From NCBI GenBank assembly GCA_049511715.1, contig JBEKXU010000016.1, positions 1-64,000 of the forward strand: a stretch of DNA of 64,000 nt, written 5' to 3'. Positions 42,872-51,594 of the stretch are shown piece by piece. This stretch comes from JBEKHT01 sp049511715 (lineage in GTDB: Bacteria > Chloroflexota > Anaerolineae > Anaerolineales > RBG-16-64-43). The position numbers were made by a program, and so were the translations under genes. Below the pieces are notes generated by a model. The model was given only the letters and a program-made list of their open reading frames with translations. It made no database searches and was not told the origin of the DNA. How positions within the stretch are numbered: position 1 is the stretch's first letter; the number at the start of each line of letters is the position of its first letter.

Positions 42872-43831
42872 ATGGAGAAAGATGTTTCTTTGAGAATGTA
42901 TTACCAAATGGTGCTGATCCGCCGGCTGGAAGAGCGCGCTGCGGAGCTTTACCAGGAGGGCAAAATTGGCGGATTCCTGCACCTCTACATCGGCCAAGAA
43001 GCCGTAGGGGTTGGGGCAGTGTCCGCGCGACAGGAAGGGGACCGGGTCATCACGGCGTACCGTGACCACGGGGTGGCGATCGCCTGCGGCCTGGAAAGCC
43101 GCGTCGTCCTGGCCGAGCTGCTCGGCAAGAAAACCGGATGCTCGAAGGGGCGCGGCGGGTCGATGCATATGGCGGATGTAAGCAAAAACTTCTGGGGCGG
43201 ACATGCCATTGTCGGCTCGCATCTGCCGATCGCCGCAGGGCTCGCCCTGGCTGATAAATACAGCGCGAGGGCCAACGCCACGATTTGCCTGTTCGGCGAC
43301 GGCGCGACCAACATTGGATATTTCCACGAGGCGCTCAATCTCTCGAAGGTCTGGTCGCTGCCGGTATTGTGGATTTGTGAGAACAACCTATACGGCATGG
43401 GGACCTCGGTGGAGAGGGCCTCGGCGGTGTCTGAGATCCGGCAGAAGGCCGCTGGCTATGATATTCCCAGCGCAAGGGTCGACGGCATGGACGTGACGGC
43501 CGTTTATGAAGCGACTCAGTCAGCGCTGAAGGCAATTCGTGGGGGGGGCGGACCACAATTCCTGGAGGCCGTGACGTACCGATACAAAGGGCACTCGATG
43601 GGGGATCCCGAACGCTACCGCAAGCCTGAGGAAATCAGGCGGTGGGAGGAAAATGACCCGATCGGAGTTTTCCGCAAGGTCCTGACAGGCAAGAAACTGG
43701 CCTCCTCAGCGCAGCTGGATGAGTACGACCGGAAGGCCGAGGCCGAGCTCCAAGAGGCCGTGGCCTTCGCGGAGACCAGCCCTGATCCGGCACCCGAGGA
43801 TCTTTTCGTCGACGTTTACGCGGAGGCGTAG
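42872..43831 (+). CDS. pdhA: Pyruvate dehydrogenase E1 component, alpha subunit
   Basis: 319-residue thiamine-diphosphate subunit of a heterotetrameric E1 that decarboxylates pyruvate or a related 2-oxoacid. The diphosphate-binding motif GDGATNIGYFHEALN is intact, as are the SKGRGGSMHM and HSMGDPERYR segments. The ATG follows GAGGAGTC. It starts an operon with E1-beta and E2; no lipoamide dehydrogenase gene is present in the window. Acetoin dehydrogenase (acoA) is the main alternative and is hard to separate by sequence. Confidence 0.88.
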   Translation: MEKDVSLRMYYQMVLIRRLEERAAELYQEGKIGGFLHLYIGQEAVGVGAVSARQEGDRVITAYRDHGVAIACGLESRVVLAELLGKKTGCSKGRGGSMHMADVSKNFWGGHAIVGSHLPIAAGLALADKYSARANATICLFGDGATNIGYFHEALNLSKVWSLPVLWICENNLYGMGTSVERASAVSEIRQKAAGYDIPSARVDGMDVTAVYEATQSALKAIRGGGGPQFLEAVTYRYKGHSMGDPERYRKPEEIRRWEENDPIGVFRKVLTGKKLASSAQLDEYDRKAEAELQEAVAFAETSPDPAPEDLFVDVYAEA

Positions 43832-43892
43832 GGTCCTGGATGCGCACGGGAAGGACCCTTATCCTGAAGAGCCACAACGTTGAGGGTTGGGA

Positions 43893-44867
43893 ATGATGGC
43901 CAGGATCACGATGCGCGAGGCAATCTCCCAGGCTTTGTGGGAGGAAATGGAGCGGGACCCCAAGGTCTTCCTGCAGGGGGAGGAGGTCGGCGTCTGGGGC
44001 GGTTCCTACGCGGTGACGAAGGGCTTTTACGATCACTTCGGGCCGGAGCGGGTACGGGATACGCCGATCTCGGAGGCGTCCATCGTCGGATCGGCGGTTG
44101 GGGCGGCCCTGGCGGGCCTGCGTCCCGTGGCCGAGATCATGACGATTAATTTTGCCCTTTCGGCTATGGACCACATCGTCGATCAAGCGGCCAAGTTGCA
44201 CTACATGTTTGGCGGGCAAATGAAACTTCCACTGGTCATCCGCACCGTTGGCGGGGGGGGACGCCAGCTTGCGGCGACTCATTCGCAGACCCTGGATGTC
44301 ATCTTCGCCTATTTTCCCGGGCTGAAAGTGGTCGCACCCGGAACCCCGGAAGACGCCAAGGGCTTGCTGAAGGCGGCGATTCGATCCGACGACCCCATCT
44401 TCTTTATTGAACACGCCACGCTCTATCAGTTGCGAGGCGAAGTCCCCGAAGGGGAGTACACCATTCCAATCGGCAGCTCCAAAGTGCAGCGGGTGGGAAA
44501 AGATGTCACGATCATCAGCTACAGCAAGATGCTGAACACGTCCTTGAGGGCCGCGGAAGCGCTGGCTGGGGAGGGAATCGAGGCCGAGGTCATCGACTTG
44601 CGTACCTTGCGGCCCTTGGATATGGCACCGGTCCTGGAGTCGTTTCGGAAGACCAATCGGGCGGTCGTGGTCGAAGAGGGCTGGAAATCCTTTGGGGTGG
44701 GGGCGGAGATCAGCACCCGCATCTACGAGGAGGCCTTTGATTTCGTCGACGCACCCATCCGACGCGTGGCCCAGAAGGAGGTGCCTTTGCCGTACAACCG
44801 GTCGCTGGAGCAGGCCGCCTTGCCGCAGGAGGCGGATGTCATTGCGGCGGTTAAGGAGGTGCTCTGA
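43893..44867 (+). CDS. pdhB: Pyruvate dehydrogenase E1 component, beta subunit
   Basis: 324 residues. It opens with ARITMREAISQALWEEM and has the conserved EEVGVWGGSYAVTKG, FALSAMDHIVDQAAK and a C-terminal transketolase-like domain. It pairs with the alpha subunit to complete the ThDP site. Two ATG codons are adjacent (43893, 43896), both served by TGAGGG; a TTG at 43887 is less likely. The stop overlaps the E2 start as TGATG, which implies coupling. Acetoin or branched-chain dehydrogenases are possible alternatives. Confidence 0.88.
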   Translation: MMARITMREAISQALWEEMERDPKVFLQGEEVGVWGGSYAVTKGFYDHFGPERVRDTPISEASIVGSAVGAALAGLRPVAEIMTINFALSAMDHIVDQAAKLHYMFGGQMKLPLVIRTVGGGGRQLAATHSQTLDVIFAYFPGLKVVAPGTPEDAKGLLKAAIRSDDPIFFIEHATLYQLRGEVPEGEYTIPIGSSKVQRVGKDVTIISYSKMLNTSLRAAEALAGEGIEAEVIDLRTLRPLDMAPVLESFRKTNRAVVVEEGWKSFGVGAEISTRIYEEAFDFVDAPIRRVAQKEVPLPYNRSLEQAALPQEADVIAAVKEVL

Positions 44868-46138
44868 TGGCGGCGACGGTCATTATGCCGAAGCTGGGCT
44901 TCGATATGGCCGAGGGCACGCTGATTCGCTGGCTGCGGGCCGAGGGGGAAGAGATCCGCAAGGGCGAAGCGCTCGCCGAAATCGAAACGGACAAGGCGAC
45001 GGTGGAAGTCGAATCGACTTGGGAGGGAATCGTTCGCAAGCTGCTGGTGGAGGCGGGGGCCACCGTCCCGGTAGGCATTCCCATCGCGGTGATCGGCACC
45101 CGGGACGAGAAAATCGAACTGGAAAGCCTCGTGGGGAGAGCCGAGAAGGTTGGGGAGGCCGGGGCCGGTGCGAGGCCGACGCAAGAGGCAAGAACGTCCG
45201 CTCCGGCCCCCTCGTCTCTGCTAGGCGATGAGCCCCAGCGGGTGGGGCTCGTTCACGCTTCCCCCCTGGCGCGGAAGATGGCGGAGGAGAGCGGGATTGA
45301 CCTGGGAAGGCTGAAAGGAACCGGGCCGGGTGGCCGAATTACTAAGAGGGACCTGCAGGCCGTGCGTTCGACTTCGGCGGAGGCCGTGGCCTCTGCGGAG
45401 GCGGGCTCTAGGGTCAGGCTGACGTCCTTGAGGAAGGGAAGCGGGGCGCCTCGAACGGAGCGGCGGGAGCCGCTGAAGCGTCTTCGTCAGACGATTGGTC
45501 GGCGCATGACTGAATCCAAGCAGCAGGTCCCGCACTTCTATGTCACCCGTGAGTTCGAGATGGGCCCCCTCCTGTCATTGCGTGCCCAGGTCAATGAGCT
45601 TCTCCCCGAGGAGGAGAAGCTGACTGTCAATGACTTTCTGGTCAAAGCGGTGGCCCTGGCCCTGGCGGGCTTCCCCAATCTGAATGCTTCGGTCCAGGGA
45701 AGCGAGCTCGTTTGGCACGGATCGATCGATGTGGGGGTTGCGGTGTCGGTGGAAGGGGGCCTGCTGAACGTTGTCTGCCGGGAGGCGGACGTCAAGCCGT
45801 TGCGTCTCATCTCGGCTGAGTTGCGAGAGATGATCGGGCGGGCGCGAGAGGGTAGGGTGCGTTCCCAGGACGTCGAGGGGTCCACATTCACAATCAGCAA
45901 CATGGGGATGTTTCAGGTCGAGAATTTTATCGCCATCATCAACCCGCCCGAGGCGGCGATTCTGGCCTTCGGATCGATTCTGGAGTCGGCCGTGGCCGAG
46001 CAAGGGCAAGTGAGGGTCGGGCAGCGAATGAAGGCGACGATCTCTGCGGATCACCGAGTTACGGATGGTTCCGAGGCCGCACGTTTTCTGCAGGCCTTGG
46101 CAGGCTGTCTGGAGCAGCCGCTGCAGCTCCTGATCTAG
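44867..46138 (+). CDS. pdhC: Dihydrolipoamide acetyltransferase (E2)
   Basis: 423 residues with the normal three-part E2 layout: lipoyl domain 1-77 with lipoylated K43 in ETDKATVEVES, a flexible linker, peripheral-subunit-binding domain about 125-160 (HASPLARKMAEESG, GTGPGGRITKRDL), and the CoA-dependent acyltransferase core with the catalytic ISADHRVTDG (H396, D400). It transfers the acyl group from E1 to CoA. It ends the PDH operon, followed by a terminator. Confidence 0.9.
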   Translation: MAATVIMPKLGFDMAEGTLIRWLRAEGEEIRKGEALAEIETDKATVEVESTWEGIVRKLLVEAGATVPVGIPIAVIGTRDEKIELESLVGRAEKVGEAGAGARPTQEARTSAPAPSSLLGDEPQRVGLVHASPLARKMAEESGIDLGRLKGTGPGGRITKRDLQAVRSTSAEAVASAEAGSRVRLTSLRKGSGAPRTERREPLKRLRQTIGRRMTESKQQVPHFYVTREFEMGPLLSLRAQVNELLPEEEKLTVNDFLVKAVALALAGFPNLNASVQGSELVWHGSIDVGVAVSVEGGLLNVVCREADVKPLRLISAELREMIGRAREGRVRSQDVEGSTFTISNMGMFQVENFIAIINPPEAAILAFGSILESAVAEQGQVRVGQRMKATISADHRVTDGSEAARFLQALAGCLEQPLQLLI

Positions 46139-46177
46139 ACGCGGCGGAAAGCCCTGATCGCGGGGAGCTTCGCTGAT

Positions 46178-46201
46178 GGGGCTGGTGGGACCAGCCCCTT
46201 T
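46178..46201 (+). terminator. Terminator of the PDH operon
   Basis: 8-bp stem GGGGCTGG/CCAGCCCC with loop TGGGA, followed by TTTG, 40 bases after the E2 stop; it may also serve the convergent kinase gene. Confidence 0.65.
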
Positions 46202-46290
46202 GAGTTGGGGACGTGCCGCGCTGAGCGGGGTCCCGGCCCGGCAGGTGCCGGCAAGTGCGCCAGGTCGCCTGGAAGGCGCCCCGTGCCAGT

Positions 46291-46941
46291 TCAGGCGGAC
46301 GGGGCCGAGAAGATCATTTCCTCTCGGCCCGAGAGCTTGTCCTGGATGTGCTGGATCACGAGGTCGAGATGTTTGGCCTCGTGAACGAAGTCCAGGTTGT
46401 CGGAGCGGAGGGTCAGGACGGGGCACAGGTCGAAGTTGCCCATCCACTCGTCGTAGTAGGACTCGAGCAGCGAGAGGTATTCGAGGCCGATGTCCGCCTC
46501 GATCGGGCGCCCCCGCTTGCGGATGCGAGCCAGGAGGACCTTGGCGGGAGCTTTGAGGTAAAGGAGCAGGTCGGGTGGCGGCAGGGTCCCCACCAGGAGA
46601 TCGAACACGCGGCGGTAGGAGAGGTAGTCGCGTTCCGTGATGTTTCCGAGATGGTGCAAGGCGCGTGTGAAGATGTAAGCGTCCTCGTAAATGCTTCGGT
46701 CAAGGATGGCCGATTGGGGCGAGGCGGCCAGATCGAGGTACTGACGGACGCGATGGCCCAGGAAGAAGATCTGCAGGTGGAAGGCCCAGGCGCGCATGTC
46801 TTGGTAGAAATCGGCAAGGTAGGGATTGTCGGCCACCGATTCAAAGGCGGCCTTCCAGCCGAGTCGCGCGCCCAGACGTTCCGTCAGGGAGGTTTTTCCC
46901 GCGCCGATGTTGCCCGCAATGACCACCAGGCGCTTGGCCAC
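46291..46941 (-). CDS. Deoxynucleoside kinase
   Basis: 216-residue salvage kinase of the dNK/dGK family. P-loop IAGNIGAGKTSL, then the ERS-like ILDRSIYEDAYIF motif, a PPPDLLLYLKAP strand, and the RIRKRGRPIE lid. It phosphorylates deoxynucleosides in the cytoplasm. The GTG at 46941 is chosen, 2 bases after the nrdJ stop; an in-frame GTG at 46974 would overlap nrdJ. The nrdR-nrdJ neighbours suggest a combined dNTP supply unit. Substrate (dA/dG/dC) not decided. Confidence 0.85.
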   Translation of the reverse strand: MAKRLVVIAGNIGAGKTSLTERLGARLGWKAAFESVADNPYLADFYQDMRAWAFHLQIFFLGHRVRQYLDLAASPQSAILDRSIYEDAYIFTRALHHLGNITERDYLSYRRVFDLLVGTLPPPDLLLYLKAPAKVLLARIRKRGRPIEADIGLEYLSLLESYYDEWMGNFDLCPVLTLRSDNLDFVHEAKHLDLVIQHIQDKLSGREEMIFSAPSA

Positions 46942-46943
46942 CT

Positions 46944-49505
46944 TCAACACTCGCTGTGGCCGCAGGAGTAGCACTTGCGGCAGCCCTCTTCATTGACCAC
47001 CGCCGCCTCGCCGCACTGAGGGCAGAGATCTCCGATCCTCACGGGGATCGGGTCCGGCTCGGGGTGTACATTCTCCTCCAGGACCAGGGTCGGGGCCGGC
47101 GTCGATCCAAGGTACTCCGCTAGGACTCGGGCCACTCCGTCCGGCAGGGAAAGCACCCGGTTGGGGCCAAACCCCATCGGCCGGCCGCCTCCGATTCCCG
47201 CCAATTGTCTGACGACCTCCAGTAAGCGCTCTCGCGGCGCGATCGGGGATTCCATCCGCAACACGTATGAGATCATCCGGCCCAGGGCCTCCGAAACGGC
47301 TGCGGTCTCGGACCCGGCCTTGGCCGTGTTGATGAATGCCTCGAAGGGCTGAGCGTTCCCGTTCTGGTTGATGGTAACAAACGCTTTGCCCACGGGTGTG
47401 CTGACCTGGTAGGTGCATCCCTCCAGGCGGTTCGGCCGCGGGCGCTTGGTCTCATGCCAAAGGGGCAGAGGCTGAGGCCCGGCAGTGGAGGTCACCGCGC
47501 CGGGTGATGAACTGGGAAGGGGGAGCGCCTTTGCTCTGACGTGGGCAGTTTCTGCTGTCTCTAGGACCACCTTTTGGCGCGAGCCCGTGACGAAAACCGT
47601 GATTCCCTTGCAGCTGAGTTCCCAGGCGAGCATGTAGGCGCGGGCCACATCCTCCTCGCTGGCGTCGGGGGGAAAGTTGATCGTCTTGGAAAGGCTGTTG
47701 TCTACAAAGGCCTGCAGGGCCGCTTGCATGCGCACGTGGTCTTCCGCGCGGATATCTTGGGAGACAGCGAAAACGTCCCGTATCTCATCGGGCAGTTCCG
47801 CGATCGGCTGGCAGGTTCCGGTCCGCAGGATCTCGGCGATGATCTGGCTCTTGGCCTCCGCGGAGACCTCAGCCTCCCCGAGAGCTTGCTCGAAAAGCGG
47901 GCTTACGTAGGGGAGCTGGAGGTCCTGGCCGTTATCATTGACGTGGCGCACGTAGGCCAAAGCGAACACGGGCTCGCAGCCGTATCCCTCGCAACCAGCC
48001 ACGGTGGCAATCGTTCCGGTGGGCGCGATGGTGCACTGACTGGCATTGCGGATTCCGTGCGCGCGCAGACCGCGGCGGATGCCTTCCCAATCCAGCAAGG
48101 GCCGCTTCCAGTCGTGGTGGTGGGCGACGGCGGGCTTAGGAGGCTCCCAGGCCGAGCCTTGAGGGTCGTAGATGGACCCGTCAATTCCTGGGAAAGGGCC
48201 CCGTTCTCGGGCAAAGGCGATGCTCGTTTGCATGGCATGGAAGCGGATGAACTCCATGACTTGGCTGGCGAACTCCTGACCCTCGGGCGACCCGTAGCGG
48301 ATGCGGATGTGGTACATCAGATCCGCCAGCCCCATGATCCCGAGCCCGATTCGCCGGGCACGGTGCGCGGCTTCTTTCAGCTGGGGAACGGCCGGGACAT
48401 AAGCATTGGCAGAGACCACGTCGTCGAGGAAGCGTGTGGAAAGGCGGACGGTTTCCGCCAGCTTCTCCCAGGCGACCCCTCGACCCGGAGCACAGTGCTG
48501 GGCCAGGTTCACCGAGCCGAGGCAGCAGTTCTCGTAGGGACCGAGCCATTGCTCGCCGCACGGATTGGTGGCTTCGAGAGAGTAAAGTCCGGAGACCGGG
48601 TTGGAACGGTTGGCCGTGTCCAGGAAGAGGAGGCCCGGCTCGCCGTTGTGATGGGCCTGACGCACGATCTTCTGAAAGAGTTCGCGTGCCCGAACGGTGC
48701 GAAAGACCCGAATGGGAACGCCCTGGCTCTCCAGCTGCTCGAGGGTCCCGCGGAAGTTGGAGTACTGACTGGATTCCACGTCCGGAAACCGAAGTTCCCA
48801 ATCGCCGTCGTCTTTGACGGCCTGCATGAACTTGTCCAACACCCCTACAGAGATGTTGAAGTTGGTGATGTCATTCTCATCCGTTTTGCAGGTGACGAAT
48901 TCCTCGATGTCGGGGTGATCCACCCGCAAGACGGCCATGTTTGCGCCCCGCCGGGTTCCGCCCTGTGCGATTTCGCCGAAGGCCTCATCATAGACGCGCA
49001 GGAAGCCAATCGGGCCGGTCGCTTGTCCCGCGGAGGAGCGGACAAGACTGCCCTTGGGGCGCAGCCGGGAAAAGGAGAACCCATTGCCGCCGCCGGTCTG
49101 CTGTATGAGCGCGGCATCTCGAAGCGTCTGGAATATGCCCGCGGACTCGCGCCCCATGTCATCGTCGATGGGCAGGACGAAACAGGCCGCGAGTTGGCTG
49201 AGGGGGGTGCCGGCACCCGTGAAGGTGGGAGAATTGGGGAAGAAGCGCAGGCTCGTCAAGAGATCGTAAAACGACCGAGCGACCGCGGGGTCAGCCTGGC
49301 CCCATTCGGCCTCGGCTGCGGCCACATGCTGGGCCACGCGCCAGAACATCTCCTCGACGGTCTCCGCAGGCTGTCCATCATGCCCACGCCGCAGATAGCG
49401 CTTCTGCAGCACGAGACGGGCATTCTGCGGTAACTCGACCGTCTGCAACTGTGGGCCTCCGCTCGGTTCCGGGGTGGCACGGCCATTTGTTGCGGCTCTC
49501 GTCAT
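46944..49505 (-). CDS. nrdJ: Adenosylcobalamin-dependent (class II) ribonucleotide reductase
   Basis: 853 residues. Barrel motifs include LAACFVLPIDDD, ATNPCGEQWLGPYENCCLGSVNLA, and RRIGLGIMGLADLMYHI, with the loop QCTIAPTGTIATVAGCEGYGCEP. The C-terminal zinc-ribbon-like tail (CPQCGEAAVVNEEGCRKCYSCGH) fits the reducing tail of B12-dependent enzymes. It reduces ribonucleotides with a 5'-deoxyadenosyl radical, independent of oxygen. The ATG at 49505 follows GGAGGTG; codons upstream to 49661 are non-conserved. No cobalamin riboswitch is seen upstream. Confidence 0.93.
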   Translation of the reverse strand: MTRAATNGRATPEPSGGPQLQTVELPQNARLVLQKRYLRRGHDGQPAETVEEMFWRVAQHVAAAEAEWGQADPAVARSFYDLLTSLRFFPNSPTFTGAGTPLSQLAACFVLPIDDDMGRESAGIFQTLRDAALIQQTGGGNGFSFSRLRPKGSLVRSSAGQATGPIGFLRVYDEAFGEIAQGGTRRGANMAVLRVDHPDIEEFVTCKTDENDITNFNISVGVLDKFMQAVKDDGDWELRFPDVESSQYSNFRGTLEQLESQGVPIRVFRTVRARELFQKIVRQAHHNGEPGLLFLDTANRSNPVSGLYSLEATNPCGEQWLGPYENCCLGSVNLAQHCAPGRGVAWEKLAETVRLSTRFLDDVVSANAYVPAVPQLKEAAHRARRIGLGIMGLADLMYHIRIRYGSPEGQEFASQVMEFIRFHAMQTSIAFARERGPFPGIDGSIYDPQGSAWEPPKPAVAHHHDWKRPLLDWEGIRRGLRAHGIRNASQCTIAPTGTIATVAGCEGYGCEPVFALAYVRHVNDNGQDLQLPYVSPLFEQALGEAEVSAEAKSQIIAEILRTGTCQPIAELPDEIRDVFAVSQDIRAEDHVRMQAALQAFVDNSLSKTINFPPDASEEDVARAYMLAWELSCKGITVFVTGSRQKVVLETAETAHVRAKALPLPSSSPGAVTSTAGPQPLPLWHETKRPRPNRLEGCTYQVSTPVGKAFVTINQNGNAQPFEAFINTAKAGSETAAVSEALGRMISYVLRMESPIAPRERLLEVVRQLAGIGGGRPMGFGPNRVLSLPDGVARVLAEYLGSTPAPTLVLEENVHPEPDPIPVRIGDLCPQCGEAAVVNEEGCRKCYSCGHSEC

Positions 49506-49584
49506 CTTCACCTCCGTAATTCGTCGCCGAACGGAAATTCCGCGACCCAAGCGGACACCCCAGGGTCGGGTCAGTCTGTCAAGG

Positions 49585-50037
49585 CTAGTTTTCTTGAAGG
49601 AGTAGATTGATTTCGTCGCGGATGGAGCGCAGATCGTCCATTCGGAGGTACACAATGGCAAAGCGGATGTAGGCGATGTGGTCCAGTTCCTTGAGGCCAG
49701 CCATGGCCATATCCCCCACGACGCGGCTGGACACTTCGGCTTTGCCCAGTTGTTGCAGTGTCGATTCGATTTCTCCGACCAGGCGGTCGATCTGCGCGGC
49801 CGGGACCGGCCTCTTCCCGCAGGCGATCCGCAGGCCGCGGGCGAGTTTCTCGCGATCGAACTCCTCGCGGGTCCCGTCCTGTTTCACAATCAGAGGCGCA
49901 GAGAGAAACGGGCGTTCGTAGGTGCTAAAGCGCTGCTTGCAGCCCAGGCACTCCCGCCGCCTTCGAACGCCCCCTTTCGCGTCGTGGGTGGTGTCAATTA
50001 CGCGAGAATCTTCAGCCCCACAGTATGGGCATTTCAT
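49585..50037 (-). CDS. nrdR: Transcriptional repressor NrdR
   Basis: 150 residues: zinc ribbon with C3, C6, C30, C33 (MKCPYCG, ECLGCKQRF) and an ATP-cone domain (KLARGLRIACGKRPVP). NrdR senses ATP/dATP and represses ribonucleotide reductase genes. It precedes nrdJ (79-base gap), so it probably regulates its own operon. I did not find a clear NrdR box in the visible leader. Confidence 0.95.
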   Translation of the reverse strand: MKCPYCGAEDSRVIDTTHDAKGGVRRRRECLGCKQRFSTYERPFLSAPLIVKQDGTREEFDREKLARGLRIACGKRPVPAAQIDRLVGEIESTLQQLGKAEVSSRVVGDMAMAGLKELDHIAYIRFAIVYLRMDDLRSIRDEINLLLQEN

Positions 50038-50119
50038 GACTGCACCCCGGCCGTGAACAGGCGTTTCATGCCAGACCTAACCCGAAACAAGAGTCGCTTC
50101 CAACCTATTGGGGATTCGC

Positions 50120-50128
50120 ATTGTAGCA
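50120..50128 (-). promoter_or_regulatory. Extended -10 of the nrdR-nrdJ operon
   Basis: TGCTACAAT on the minus strand, about 83 bases before the nrdR ATG. Confidence 0.5.
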
Positions 50129-50200
50129 CGGGCGAACCTGACGGGGAAGGACTGCCGCCCTACGGGCACCTTAAAGAATTGGCTGGGAGGGGGACCGGGG

Positions 50201-50235
50201 GGAAAACGAAAAGGGCGGGGTGAGCCCCCGCCCTT
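50201..50235 (-). terminator. Intrinsic terminator of the L25 gene
   Basis: A 10-bp GC-rich stem (AAGGGCGGGG/CCCCGCCCTT) followed on the minus strand by TTCGTTTTCC, 20 bases past the stop. Confidence 0.75.
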
Positions 50236-50255
50236 CGGCGCTCGCAGACCGGAAA

Positions 50256-50915
50256 CTACTCTTCCTCCGTCTCCTTCTCCGGGGCTTCCTCGGCCTTTTC
50301 CTTTCGGACCAGTTCGACCTCGGGCGTCACCACAGCCGGAGCGGCCTCTACGACCTCTTCCTTGGCCTGTTCGGTTACGGTGACCACGTCCTCATCCGGG
50401 TCCATAAGCAGGCGGATCCCCGGCGGAAGCGGGACGTCCTTGACCGCAATGGAATCCCCGGTGTGAGAAAGCCCATTGAGGTCCACCTGCAGATGGCCCA
50501 CCAAGTCTTTGGGCAGGCATTCCGCTTCCAGTTCGTCGATCAGGTGGACGAGAACGCCGCCAAAGTCCCGCACGGCCGGGGCCGACCCGACGAACTCCAG
50601 GCGGATTCGGACGCGAATCAGGCGGTCGGTTGGGACCTCATAGAAGTCAACGTGCAGAATTGTCCTGCGGATGGAGTCCCGCTGGACATCTCTGAGGAGA
50701 ACATCGTGATCCTTGCCGTCGATTTTGAGCGAAATGAGATCCGATCCAGCCAGGGAATCGATGATCCTGGCAGCCTGCCTGCCCTCAAGCTGGATTGGCT
50801 GAGAAGGGGTGGACGGGCCGTAAATAACCGCCGGGATCTTCCCGTTAGACCGCAGGCTGAACAATCCCCCGCCGACTTTGGTTCTTTTCTCTGCTTGCAG
50901 TTCGATTTTGGCCAT
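50256..50915 (-). CDS. rplY: 50S ribosomal protein L25/general stress protein Ctc
   Basis: 219 residues, the long two-domain type: an N-terminal 5S-rRNA-binding L25 domain (KIELQAEKRTK, GKIPAVIYGPS, ILHVDFYEV) and a TL5/Ctc C-terminal domain, ending in a very acidic tail (KEKAEEAPEKETEEE). The ATG at 50915 follows GGAAGGA. It is transcribed alone; a terminator follows. Confidence 0.93.
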   Translation of the reverse strand: MAKIELQAEKRTKVGGGLFSLRSNGKIPAVIYGPSTPSQPIQLEGRQAARIIDSLAGSDLISLKIDGKDHDVLLRDVQRDSIRRTILHVDFYEVPTDRLIRVRIRLEFVGSAPAVRDFGGVLVHLIDELEAECLPKDLVGHLQVDLNGLSHTGDSIAVKDVPLPPGIRLLMDPDEDVVTVTEQAKEEVVEAAPAVVTPEVELVRKEKAEEAPEKETEEE

Positions 50916-51135
50916 AGTGTCCTTCCGGAGGCGCCTCCGGGCGGCTCTGCGCATAGACACCGAAAGCCACCCGCCCTCGCCCCACTATTCCTCCGCCCGG
51001 CCGTCCCGACCACCCCGAGGACCCAGTGAGAACGGCGGCCGCTCCATGCGGCGCCTGCAAGTCTAACCGGTGCTTCCCTCATGCGTCAAGGGTGGCCTGG
51101 GGCCGTGCTGGGCCCGCAGGTCGGCGCTATGCCCT

Positions 51136-51594
51136 TTATTGGGTCGGGCGGCCTTGGGATTCAAACTGGATGATCTTCTTGACCCGGCGCAGGTGCCTTT
51201 CCTCGTGGCTGAAGCGGGCGCCGAGAAAGGCCCGAATTATCTCGGCCGCCAGGGCCGGCCCGATGATCCGTGCGCCGAGGCATAGGACGTTCATGTTGTC
51301 ATGCTCGACCGACTGGTGAGCGGAGTAGGTATCGTGGCACACCCCAGCGTAGATGCCCTTGAACTTGTTGGCCGCTATGCAGACGCCGACTCCCGACCCG
51401 CACACCAAGATCCCTCGCTCGGCTTGGCCTTCCAGGAGGGCCCGTGCGACTTTCTCGGCATAGTCGGGATAGTCAACCCTCTCCTCGGTGAAAGTGCCGA
51501 GGTCCAGGGATTCATGACCCGCGGCCTGCACTGCCTCGAGGACCGCAGGCTTCAGCGGGAAGCCGGCGTGGTCGAATCCGAGCGCCACCCGCAT
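51136..51594 (-). CDS. rpiB: Ribose-5-phosphate isomerase B
   Basis: 152 residues, RpiB/LacAB family. Motifs: GFDHAGFPLK at the N terminus, the catalytic loop ILVCGSGVGVCIAANKFKGI with the nucleophilic Cys, and HDNMNVLCLGARIIG. It interconverts ribose-5-P and ribulose-5-P. It overlaps the tkt 3' end by 43 bases in another frame; GAGGGAG precedes the ATG. Some RpiB relatives act on galactose or allose phosphates. Confidence 0.92.
   Translation of the reverse strand: MRVALGFDHAGFPLKPAVLEAVQAAGHESLDLGTFTEERVDYPDYAEKVARALLEGQAERGILVCGSGVGVCIAANKFKGIYAGVCHDTYSAHQSVEHDNMNVLCLGARIIGPALAAEIIRAFLGARFSHEERHLRRVKKIIQFESQGRPTQ

Noticed and set aside
47574..49433. 619-codon open frame antisense to nrdJ
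   Set aside because: Shadow of nrdJ; composition is Val/Arg/Gly-rich and not protein-like.
49506..49584. Cobalamin riboswitch or NrdR box in front of nrdJ
   Set aside because: The 79-base gap is too short for a cobalamin riboswitch, and no paired 16-bp NrdR box was visible.
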